Part shown: positions 12,855 through 20,853 of the stretch, in pieces | How the letters are laid out: each line of letters begins with the position of its first letter | How positions within the stretch are numbered: the stretch's first letter is position 1 | Source of the DNA: Ketobacter sp. MCCC 1A13808 | GTDB lineage: Bacteria; Pseudomonadota; Gammaproteobacteria; Pseudomonadales; Ketobacteraceae | Assembly (NCBI RefSeq): GCF_009746715.1 | Contig: NZ_VRKW01000001.1 | Location: forward strand, 620,001-684,000 | Reading direction: 5' to 3' | Length of the DNA stretch: 64,000 nt | Notes under the pieces: generated by a model | Databases searched by the model: none | What the model was told of the DNA's origin: nothing | Seen by the model: the letters and a program-made list of their open reading frames with translations, nothing else | Position numbers and translations under genes: made by a program

Positions 12855-14975
12855 TTAAGCAGTAGTTTTCGATTGCGATCCATGCTCATCTATATTATTT
12901 ATTTTCAAATCTTTTTCAGTTAACTCATTTGCAAAATGTTCTATTAATGCTTTAACAGTTGGATAACGCATCAATTCAGTAGCCGGAATGGTCCGTTCTA
13001 TACGGTCTTGTAATCGATCGACCAAATCAATTGCCTCGATCGAATCAACACCCAGCTCAGAAAACGTCACATCCAAATCGATATGGTGCGATTCGACATT
13101 AAGTTTGTCCGCCACCCACTGTTGCATTTCCCCATATAATTCCGATTGCCAATCATTGAACTCCGGATTGCTGATCTGGGTTTTTTTCGGCTTTGCCACT
13201 TTCTGGAAAGCCGCTGATTCCCAGGAATGTAATGGCGCAAAAGTACCAAGCTCATAGAGCTTCTTCGCTTCGGTGCGCTGTATTTTTCCACTGGAGGTTT
13301 TGGGTAATGTGCCGGGCGCAATAAAAACAATGGCTTTGGGTGTAATACCGTGGCGAACCGCAATGGCTTTGGCGCCTTCCAGCGCAAGCCGTGAATAATC
13401 CGTTTGATCGCCAGCGGCTGAGGCCACCTCTTGCATCACCACCAGATTTTCTTTCCCCTGCTCAGTCATTCCAAATGCAGCGCCACAGCCTTTGCGGAAA
13501 GTCGGGTTAGACGATTGCAACGAGAATTCAATATCTTGTGGATAATGGTTACGACCAGAAACAATAATCAGCTCTTTAATTCGTCCGGTCACATAAAGCT
13601 CATCTTCCCACATCATGCCCAAATCGCCGGTACGCATGAATTGTTTGCTGTCTTCCTCTCCTTTAATTTCCGCACGAAAAATACTGTCTGAAAAACTCGG
13701 CTTGTTCCAGTACCCCTGAGCGACCGAAGGGCTGTTGACCCAGATTTCACCGATTTCGCCCGTTCCGCAAGCCTGACCACTTTGCGGATCCACAATGCGC
13801 ACGTCGGTCTCGATCGCTAACACGCCCGAACTGACCAACGAAGCAATTTTCGCATCCTCAGCAACCGGCGCATCCGGGTTCACCTTACCCTTCGCAACCT
13901 GATCCAGATCTACCTGCAGCGATTTGGCGCCCCGTGATGCAGGTGAGCCGGCAACAAACAACGTTGCCTCAGCCAAACCATAGCAAGGTAAAAATGCGCT
14001 TTTATCAAATCCGCATTTCGCGAATTTATCCGCAAACGTATTCAGGCTATCTAGCTGAATGGGCTCGGCACCATTAAAGGCAACTTGCCAAGTGGACAGA
14101 TCTAACTCCTGCAACTTTTCATCAGGGATTTTGCGCGCACAATATTGATAGGAGAAATTTGGTCCGCCGCTCACTTTGGCGCCCATATCGGAAATTGTTT
14201 TCAACCAGACAAAGGGGTTTTTAAGGAAGGTCAGTGGCGACATTAGCGTCACTTTCGCGCCAGCGTAAACCGGCGTCAACACGCCACCGATTAATCCCAT
14301 ATCATGAAACGGAGGCAACCATATTACCGTTTTATAATTCGGTGCGACGTAATCCAGATCACTGGAATGGGCGAAGGTCCAAACGATCTGCTGAAAATTG
14401 GCGATCAGATTCTGATGACTGATCATCACCCCTTTTGGATGACCGGTTGAACCGGAAGTGTATTGCAGGAAAGCAACATCGGAAGGATTAGCGTCAAAGG
14501 CGGTGAAGCCGCTGATGTCCGTATTGGACTCCAGCGCATCCGTTGCAAGACAAGTTAGGCTCAGCCCGTTACCGGGGTTGGCAACCCAGGCTTCTATCAT
14601 TGGCATCAACATACTGGACGACAATATCGCGCCCGCATCGCAGTCCATCACCACCCGCTTGAGGCGATCTATATCACGGGCCCCCATAGGGGGATAGGCG
14701 GGGACCGGAACACAGCCGGCATACATACACCCGAAGAAAGCTTTGATGTAATCCAGGCCAGGTGCATAAAGCAACATCAGATTGCGACCGGACAACCCCT
14801 TATCGACCAAACCTGCTGCGATTCGTTTTGCCGCCTGATCGAGCCCGGCAAAGGTAAGAGCACCCTCTCGGCTGCCGTCTTCGGCCAGAAACGCAATTAC
14901 TTCTGCGTCACCCTTGTCTGCTGCTCGTGCTGCAGACATCTGAACCAGGTTCTTAAAATCGGGGAACCCTTTCAT
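12855..14975 (-). CDS. Fatty acyl-AMP ligase with C-terminal acyl carrier domain (FAAL-ACP, copy 1)
   Basis: This 706-aa adenylate-forming enzyme should activate a free fatty acid as acyl-AMP and pass it to a carrier protein. Residues 1 to about 580 are the ligase: P-loop-like TSGSTGHPKG near 176, the GRNHYPQDIE stretch near 475 that is typical of FAALs rather than acyl-CoA ligases, and the A10 lysine in SSGKIQR near 562. A carrier domain follows, with its phosphopantetheine serine in GVDSIE near 646, so the enzyme can load its own C-terminus. I chose the ATG at 14975 because GGAGG stands five bases before it; a GTG at 14987 is in frame but overlaps that site. The PKS starts 77 bases downstream on the same strand, which makes this the likely starter-loading enzyme. 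Confidence 0.93.
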   Translation of the reverse strand: MKGFPDFKNLVQMSAARAADKGDAEVIAFLAEDGSREGALTFAGLDQAAKRIAAGLVDKGLSGRNLMLLYAPGLDYIKAFFGCMYAGCVPVPAYPPMGARDIDRLKRVVMDCDAGAILSSSMLMPMIEAWVANPGNGLSLTCLATDALESNTDISGFTAFDANPSDVAFLQYTSGSTGHPKGVMISHQNLIANFQQIVWTFAHSSDLDYVAPNYKTVIWLPPFHDMGLIGGVLTPVYAGAKVTLMSPLTFLKNPFVWLKTISDMGAKVSGGPNFSYQYCARKIPDEKLQELDLSTWQVAFNGAEPIQLDSLNTFADKFAKCGFDKSAFLPCYGLAEATLFVAGSPASRGAKSLQVDLDQVAKGKVNPDAPVAEDAKIASLVSSGVLAIETDVRIVDPQSGQACGTGEIGEIWVNSPSVAQGYWNKPSFSDSIFRAEIKGEEDSKQFMRTGDLGMMWEDELYVTGRIKELIIVSGRNHYPQDIEFSLQSSNPTFRKGCGAAFGMTEQGKENLVVMQEVASAAGDQTDYSRLALEGAKAIAVRHGITPKAIVFIAPGTLPKTSSGKIQRTEAKKLYELGTFAPLHSWESAAFQKVAKPKKTQISNPEFNDWQSELYGEMQQWVADKLNVESHHIDLDVTFSELGVDSIEAIDLVDRLQDRIERTIPATELMRYPTVKALIEHFANELTEKDLKINNIDEHGSQSKTTA

Positions 14976-15325
14976 GTTTACCTCCACCTACTGTCTGTAT
15001 CCAGTGTTTCAATACGAAGAAGGCGTGCTCATCGGTAACAATGCTATAGGTACAATGGTGTAAACACGTATTGTTTTGTTGATCTGCCTATTATCATTAT
15101 TATTAGCACAACCCATTGGCAGTTTCAGTTTACGGTCGTGCTCTTCGCAAAAACTTGTAAGATACGGCCAAAACAGTGACAGTCTGTAATCGTTTAGGAC
15201 GGACTTATATACAAAACTCATACGATAATTTTGTTTTTAGTATTTCCGACACGATCACGACTTTTTCTATGCCTTTTCTTGAAACATCTGCATCATTTTG
15301 CCTCATTAAAAAATCCGTCAATAGA
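14976..15325 (-). other. AT-rich 350-bp intergenic region between the two FAAL genes
   Basis: No convincing gene is present. A 70-codon minus-strand reading frame (15009-15221) has no ribosome binding site and no recognisable features. The stretch is visibly richer in A and T than the flanking coding DNA and probably carries the promoter of the FAAL1-PKS transcript, for example around TATATAAG-like sequence near 15206-15213. I saw no strong dyad or terminator hairpin, so whether FAAL2 transcripts continue into FAAL1 is open. Confidence 0.5.
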
Positions 15326-17494
15326 CTAGATTATTAATTTGGCAACGTCTTCTTCTTGTTGTTCTTCGCTTTGCTGTTTCACTCTCTGCTGCTGCTCCAA
15401 TTCATCTGCAAAATGCAGAATCAGTGCTTTTACCGTGGGATATCGCAACATTTCAATGGCGGGAATAGTACGCTCAATGCGGTCCTGTAGACGATCCACC
15501 AAATCAACCGCCTCTACTGAATCCACCCCCAATTCAGAAAACGTGACATCGAGATCAATGTGGTGCGGCTCTACATCCAGCTTGTCGGCAACCCAGGACT
15601 GCATTTCTGCATACAGATCGGAGCGCCAGTCGGTAAATTCTGCGGAATCGGTTGCGTCACGGCCGCCCTGGGGTGAAACCTCCTGAGTCGACTCTCGAGC
15701 TACCGAAGCGTTCGAACGCGCTGTACCCGGCTCATACAGAAAGACCGGCGCGAAGTTACCCGCAACAAACATCTGTTTCGCTTCAGCCCGCTGAATCTTT
15801 CCGCTTGATGTTTTTGGCAGTGAACTTTGCGGAATCAAAACCAAGGCTTTTGGCGTCAGGCCGTGACGGGCAGCCACCGCCTGTACACCGACCAAAGCCA
15901 GCTTTTGATAATCAGCCTGATTACCGGCGGCTCGTGAAACCTCCTGCATAATAACCAGCTGCTCTTTACCATCTTCTACAACGGAAAACGCAGCGCCACA
16001 GCCTTGCCGAAAGGTCGGGTTGGCTTCCTGCAGGCTTTGCTCGATGTCCTGCGGATAATGGTTACGCCCGGAGGCAATGATCATTTCCTTTATGCGCCCT
16101 GTGACATAAAGCTCATCCTGCCAGAGAAAACCAAGATCCCCACTGCGCATGAACGTCATACCGCTATCATCGCCACGGATAGTGACCCCGAAAACACTCT
16201 TGGAAAAATTCGGCTTATCCCAGTAGCCTTGCGCTACGGACGGGCTGTTTATCCAGATTTCCCCGATCTCGCCATCGGCGCACGCCTGCGCGGTCTGGTG
16301 GTTAACAATACGCACACAAGTGTCTTTTGCCAGCACACCGGAACTCACCAGACCGGTTTCATTGCGGGGGTTCGGATCGTTGGCAGGCGCCTGACTAAAC
16401 TTGCCCTGCTCCAGTTTATCCAGTCTGGCTTTGAGCACCCGAGCCCCCCGCATGGGCGGAGAGCCGGCAACAAACAGCGTTGCTTCGGCCAAGCCATAGC
16501 AAGGCAAAAATGCTTTTTTGTCAAAACCATTCTCGCTGAAGCGATCTGCAAACCCGCGCAAGGCCTCTACCTGAATAGGTTCTGCGCCGTTAAACGCCAC
16601 CTCTAAACTCGATAAATCCAAAGATTCAGACTGCTCTTGCGAAATTTTGCGAACACAATACTGATACGCAAAATTGGGCCCGCCGGTGACTTGTGCTTTG
16701 GTATCTGATATCGCTTTCAACCACAAATAAGGCCGCTTAAGGAAAGTTAAGGGCGACATCAGCGTGACGTGTGCGCCCGCATAAATGGGTGTCAGGACAC
16801 CGCCAATCAAACCCATGTCATGGAACGGAGGTAACCAGATAACGATATTAAAATCTTTAAATGACGTTTCAAAATCATCCCCACACACAAATCCACGTAC
16901 AATTTGTTCAAAGTTAGCCAGTAAATTCCCGTGCGAAACCATGACTCCTTTGGGATGCCCGGTTGAACCGGAAGTGTATTGCAGGAACGCCACTTCGTCA
17001 GGCTCCGGATCGTAAGGAACGAAGCCGCTGCTATCGAATGCGTCAAAGGTATCTGTTGCGATACAGGTCAGATCCAGCCCGTTGCTGACATTGGAAACCC
17101 AGCTTTCGATGACCGGACCCAGTATTGAGCTGGAAAGAATAGCGCCAGCCTGACAGTCCACGGCAATTTTCTGCAGACGGACAAGATCTTTTGATCCCAC
17201 GGGAGGGTATGCTGGCACCGGAACACAGCCGGCATAAAGGCAACCAAAAAAAGCGCGGATGTAATCCAGGCCTGGGGTGTATAGCAGCAGGAGATTGCGG
17301 CCCTTGAGCCCCTTCTGTTGGAGACCCATGGCAATTTTTTTTGCCGCTTGGTCCAGGCCGGAGAAGGAGATCTCGCCATCCACTTGTCCATTATCCGTCA
17401 GAAAAGTGCTCACCACCTGCTGAGACTTTTGCTGAGCTCTTTGTGCCGCCATATCGACAAGGTTTTTGAACCTAGGAAAAGAATCCATAACCAT
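15326..17494 (-). CDS. Fatty acyl-AMP ligase with C-terminal acyl carrier domain (FAAL-ACP, copy 2)
   Basis: This 722-aa paralogue of the neighbouring FAAL has the same architecture. It has TSGSTGHPKG near residue 177, a GRNHYPQDIE stretch characteristic of FAALs, SSGKIQR near the end of the ligase, and a carrier domain with GVDSVE near residue 660. The two copies read alike over most of their length. They differ most in the linker before the carrier, which here has an extra Ser/Gln-rich segment, and at the C-terminus, which here is Gln/Glu-rich. The start ATG at 17494 has AAAGAG upstream; an in-frame ATG two codons later would match the start of copy 1 better. It probably activates a second fatty acid or serves a different acceptor. 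It has its own upstream region after a terminator, so it may be transcribed separately from the thioesterase. Confidence 0.92.
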   Translation of the reverse strand: MVMDSFPRFKNLVDMAAQRAQQKSQQVVSTFLTDNGQVDGEISFSGLDQAAKKIAMGLQQKGLKGRNLLLLYTPGLDYIRAFFGCLYAGCVPVPAYPPVGSKDLVRLQKIAVDCQAGAILSSSILGPVIESWVSNVSNGLDLTCIATDTFDAFDSSGFVPYDPEPDEVAFLQYTSGSTGHPKGVMVSHGNLLANFEQIVRGFVCGDDFETSFKDFNIVIWLPPFHDMGLIGGVLTPIYAGAHVTLMSPLTFLKRPYLWLKAISDTKAQVTGGPNFAYQYCVRKISQEQSESLDLSSLEVAFNGAEPIQVEALRGFADRFSENGFDKKAFLPCYGLAEATLFVAGSPPMRGARVLKARLDKLEQGKFSQAPANDPNPRNETGLVSSGVLAKDTCVRIVNHQTAQACADGEIGEIWINSPSVAQGYWDKPNFSKSVFGVTIRGDDSGMTFMRSGDLGFLWQDELYVTGRIKEMIIASGRNHYPQDIEQSLQEANPTFRQGCGAAFSVVEDGKEQLVIMQEVSRAAGNQADYQKLALVGVQAVAARHGLTPKALVLIPQSSLPKTSSGKIQRAEAKQMFVAGNFAPVFLYEPGTARSNASVARESTQEVSPQGGRDATDSAEFTDWRSDLYAEMQSWVADKLDVEPHHIDLDVTFSELGVDSVEAVDLVDRLQDRIERTIPAIEMLRYPTVKALILHFADELEQQQRVKQQSEEQQEEDVAKLII

Positions 17495-17563
17495 TAGTAC
17501 TCTTTCGTATTATTATTGTGGTCGAGTACCTAGACTACCCTGACCATTCATTCACTTCATGGG

Positions 17564-17579
17564 TTAAATGGCCATTTAA
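17564..17579. promoter_or_regulatory. Perfect 16-bp palindrome upstream of FAAL copy 2
   Basis: TTAAATGGCCATTTAA is a perfect 16-bp palindrome about 70 bases before the FAAL2 start, in the promoter-sized gap after the thioesterase terminator. Such a dyad fits a dimeric repressor or activator site. The regulator is unknown, and chance cannot be excluded for one AT-rich palindrome. Confidence 0.4.
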
Positions 17580-17612
17580 GTAATTTCTTGTAACAAACGT
17601 GGGGCAATTCAC

Positions 17613-17635
17613 AAAAATGACAACGCGCGTTGTCA
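17613..17635 (-). terminator. Intrinsic terminator overlapping the thioesterase stop codon
   Basis: On the minus strand, TGACAAC and GTTGTCA pair around a GCGC loop (17618-17635) and are followed at once by five T residues (17613-17617). The hairpin begins with the TGA stop of the thioesterase. This is a compact rho-independent terminator shape, with a fairly short 7-bp stem. Confidence 0.6.
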
Positions 17636-18406
17636 GAAAGCGATTAAATCCTCGTCGCTCTCTTGGCCATAAGAAAGTAATACCGGCTTTAAACTGGCGA
17701 GAAACAGCTCGACCTGATCCTGAATAAAAAAGTGCCCGCCTTCAAACGTTTTATGCTGAAAGTGCGCCGTCGTAACATCACGCCATGCTTCCAGCTCTGT
17801 TCGATCAGCCACTTTGTCTTTGGTCGCTGAATAAAGGCATATCGGGCAATCCACTTTTGCAGTGGCAGGCACCAGACAATGATCATTCAGATATAAATCC
17901 GCTTTGATGATAGGCAGATAAAAATCCATCATCTCCTGACTGTTTCGTATCGCGTCAGGTAACCCGCCCAATCGGTCCAACTCATCAACAAAGCTTTTTT
18001 CCGGCATATCGGTTATCAGAAATTGCGCCGCTAATTGCGGCGCTCTACGCGCGCTCACTACCAGACCTTTGGGAGTAACCCCCAGTTGTTGGAGTTTATA
18101 AGCACAGTCGAATGCCACGAATGCGCCGAAGCTATGGCCATATAAAACCATCGGCTTAGCTTTGAACACATCGAGATTTTCTAGAATCAACTCCACCAAC
18201 GCATCCGTGGAATCGGCAAAAGGCTGATCGTGCAGAGATTCACGGCCCGGATAGTTGACCGCCCACACTTCCACATCAGAAGATATCTCTGCCCAACGGC
18301 GATACATGGAGGCACCACCACCGGCACAGGGAAAACAGATCAAACGCAACGCTGCAGCCGGATTCGGTTTGAAACAGGCCAGTGACTTATTTTTACCAAA
18401 AATCAT
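17633..18406 (-). CDS. Type II thioesterase of the polyketide locus
   Basis: This 257-aa alpha/beta hydrolase belongs to the GrsT/RifR-like type II thioesterases that clear mis-primed or stalled acyl groups from carrier domains, and sometimes release product. Diagnostic features are the N-terminal FPCAGGGAS oxyanion-hole segment, the nucleophile in GHSFGA (about residue 96), an Asp around residue 200, and the catalytic His in GGHFF near residue 225. The length is normal for the family and there is no signal peptide. The ATG has GGGGTG a few bases upstream. It is divergent from the exporter gene with only 80 bases between the starts, which suggests shared control. No TE domain is visible on the PKS, so it could also take part in chain release. 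Confidence 0.92.
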   Translation of the reverse strand: MIFGKNKSLACFKPNPAAALRLICFPCAGGGASMYRRWAEISSDVEVWAVNYPGRESLHDQPFADSTDALVELILENLDVFKAKPMVLYGHSFGAFVAFDCAYKLQQLGVTPKGLVVSARRAPQLAAQFLITDMPEKSFVDELDRLGGLPDAIRNSQEMMDFYLPIIKADLYLNDHCLVPATAKVDCPICLYSATKDKVADRTELEAWRDVTTAHFQHKTFEGGHFFIQDQVELFLASLKPVLLSYGQESDEDLIAF

Positions 18407-18486
18407 TGCACACCCCGAAGCAAAAATGATTAGATGCTAAAACATAAGCGCACCATGTTACCGCGGTCTTAACAAGAATAAAAACA

Positions 18487-20805
18487 ATGATTCCTTTTCG
18501 CTTTCTGCACTTAAAAGTTCTTTCTTTTTTGCTTCTGGTCCTGGCGCTGGCTTTGACACCCTCGATCCCGGATATCGTATACCGTAGCGAAATCACCGAT
18601 TATTTCCGTGATGATAATCCCAATGTTCAAGCCTTTCATAAACTTGAAACTGATTTAGGATTCCAACAAAGCCTTTTAGTTTTGCTGGAATTCAGCCACA
18701 ACAAGGCTCTGGAATCCGAAAACGTCCACAGGCTGTTCAGCATCTCCCAAGATATCCGGACATTATCCGGCGTAACGAAAGTCAACTCTCTGCTTTCTAC
18801 CGCGATCAGCGATAAGCAACAAAACACATTATCAATGTATCGTTATCTGAAACTGCAACAACCCTCTTCCACTGCGTCCGCCACTCACAACGTCGACACC
18901 ACTCTGCTGGGTCAGCTTGCTGACAATGCCCGTAGTAACGGCAGCTTGCTATCGGAAGATGGCAGGGTCGCCAGCCTGCAAATCCATTTTTCTGATCAAG
19001 ACTCTATCGACCGACTTTACCCGCGAATCAAATCCATTCTTAGTGAACAAATGGATCAACAGAACGCAGGCACAACCTATATGTTAGGGCCGGTTGAAAT
19101 CAAACAAGCACTTCATCATGCCCTGCTTCACGACGGCTTTTATTTAATGCCGTTAGTGCTGTTAATTGGCATGGGGGTGCTGTGGTATTTCTTACGCTCT
19201 TACTGGCTTGTGTTATCCGGCTCAATTTCCATTATCGCCGCGCTCTGGATTACGGCCGGTGTGGTCGGGGCACTCAAACTCACCCTTAACCAAACCTCCG
19301 CTCTTGCGTTTTGCATCGCGTTTATCATCGCTCTGGCCGATATCATTCACCTGCTGATGAGCTACACCCATCAACCGTCCCGATTATCCGCTCCTTCAGC
19401 GATGTTGAATGCTTTACGCAGCAACGGTACATCGTTATTCCTGACCAGTGTCACCACCGCGATCGGATTCCTGAGCCTGAATGGCAGCAGCTCGCCGGTG
19501 TTTGCCACCTTCGGAAATATAGCCGCCATCGGAGTGGCCTGCGCCTTTATCAGTGCGATTAGTATTACACCCGTTGCAGCTGTGTTTAAACAAACCAACG
19601 CCCGCGAAGGTCAGGCTGACTTGTTCCAACGCTGGATCCCCCACCTCAATGCCTGGCGGAACAAACTCAATACACAACACTACATAGCGTTTTATATACT
19701 GAGCATTCTGATTTGCTGCGGCACCCTGCTTAATATTTTTCATAACGATCCGTTGGACTACTTTCAGGATGACTCAGATATCATTACTGCCACCAATGTG
19801 TCCGAACAACGCTTTCACATTCATCATCCGTTAAGCGTATTGATCGATACCCAAGCAAATGATGGCATCTATTCAGAAGCATTTTTAACGTCGCTCAACG
19901 CGTTTGAAAATTGGTTATCTGCGCACCCCGACATTGCGAACCACAATAGTTTTTCATCTACCTTTTCGCAGTTAAAACGCCATATACACAACAATAACCT
20001 GAAGTGGGCGTCAGCCCCCGCCAACGCCCAGGAAACGGCGGATTTATGGAATCTCTATGAAATGGCCTCGCCGGACAATCAGCCCCAAGACCTGGGGTTG
20101 GATAAATCATTCCGCTCCGCCGTCGTTTCACTGGGTATTCCCAGATTACAAAGCCAGCAATTAATACAACTGGAGCAGGATATCGAACACTGGTTCCGTA
20201 TAAACGCACCTCAATTTGACGTATCGGTAACCGGCCACGCATTGCTGTTTGCCAGTATCGGCAAGGATCTGACATACAACATGTTTGTCGGGGGGTTACT
20301 GTCCGCAATCGTAATTTCGGTACTGATTGGTGTATTCCTGGGCAATATGAAAGTCGGCATTCTCTGCCTGATTCCTAACTTATTTCCAGCCGGTATCGTC
20401 TATGGTCTGTGGGGCGCCAGCGTGGGAATCATCGATATCGCTGCTGCAGGCACGCTTAGCATCAGCCTGGGCATTGTGGTTGATGATACCATCCACATTC
20501 TTAAGCGTTATATTGACTATCGGAAATCCGGTTTCTCCGCAGAGGCCAGCATGAACAAAACACTGCAACAGGTGGGCTCAGCATTGATGCTGACAACACT
20601 GATATTATCTTTGGGAATGCTGGTATTAACCCTGTCGGTATTCGGACCAAATCAGACAACGGCCATATTGATGGCCAGCATCATTCTGGTTGCACTGGTT
20701 TACGATTTAATTATGCTGCCGCACTTGCTGAAAGTGTTCGATCGCTGGCTATTTCCCGGCTACCAACCATCGCAGCCAGACGCGGAATTAGTGCAGTTGC
20801 AATAA
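18487..20805 (+). CDS. RND/MMPL-family exporter of the polyketide locus
   Basis: This 772-aa inner-membrane protein has two-fold RND topology. A first transmembrane helix (about residues 10-28) is followed by a large periplasmic loop to about 215 and a helix bundle to about 365. After another helix near 400 comes a second periplasmic loop and a final bundle from about 595 to 760. The acidic intramembrane segments ALADIIHLL and VVDDTIHIL occur in equivalent positions of the two halves and fit proton coupling. Single-subunit RND proteins of this size include MMPL lipid transporters and the hopanoid transporter HpnN. Its position divergent from the thioesterase suggests export of the polyketide lipid; this is inference. 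No periplasmic adaptor or outer-membrane gene is adjacent. Confidence 0.85.
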   Translation: MIPFRFLHLKVLSFLLLVLALALTPSIPDIVYRSEITDYFRDDNPNVQAFHKLETDLGFQQSLLVLLEFSHNKALESENVHRLFSISQDIRTLSGVTKVNSLLSTAISDKQQNTLSMYRYLKLQQPSSTASATHNVDTTLLGQLADNARSNGSLLSEDGRVASLQIHFSDQDSIDRLYPRIKSILSEQMDQQNAGTTYMLGPVEIKQALHHALLHDGFYLMPLVLLIGMGVLWYFLRSYWLVLSGSISIIAALWITAGVVGALKLTLNQTSALAFCIAFIIALADIIHLLMSYTHQPSRLSAPSAMLNALRSNGTSLFLTSVTTAIGFLSLNGSSSPVFATFGNIAAIGVACAFISAISITPVAAVFKQTNAREGQADLFQRWIPHLNAWRNKLNTQHYIAFYILSILICCGTLLNIFHNDPLDYFQDDSDIITATNVSEQRFHIHHPLSVLIDTQANDGIYSEAFLTSLNAFENWLSAHPDIANHNSFSSTFSQLKRHIHNNNLKWASAPANAQETADLWNLYEMASPDNQPQDLGLDKSFRSAVVSLGIPRLQSQQLIQLEQDIEHWFRINAPQFDVSVTGHALLFASIGKDLTYNMFVGGLLSAIVISVLIGVFLGNMKVGILCLIPNLFPAGIVYGLWGASVGIIDIAAAGTLSISLGIVVDDTIHILKRYIDYRKSGFSAEASMNKTLQQVGSALMLTTLILSLGMLVLTLSVFGPNQTTAILMASIILVALVYDLIMLPHLLKVFDRWLFPGYQPSQPDAELVQLQ

Positions 20806-20853
20806 ACGGTTTTATTACCTCTGCACTCAATATCAATGGCCACCCTCGACCTA

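Noticed and set aside
15009-15221. 70-codon minus-strand frame between the FAAL genes
   Set aside because: No ribosome binding site, no recognisable features, AT-rich intergenic composition. More likely leader and promoter DNA.
16004-16606. 200-codon plus-strand frame inside FAAL2
   Set aside because: Antisense to the well-supported ligase domain; no family or start signal.
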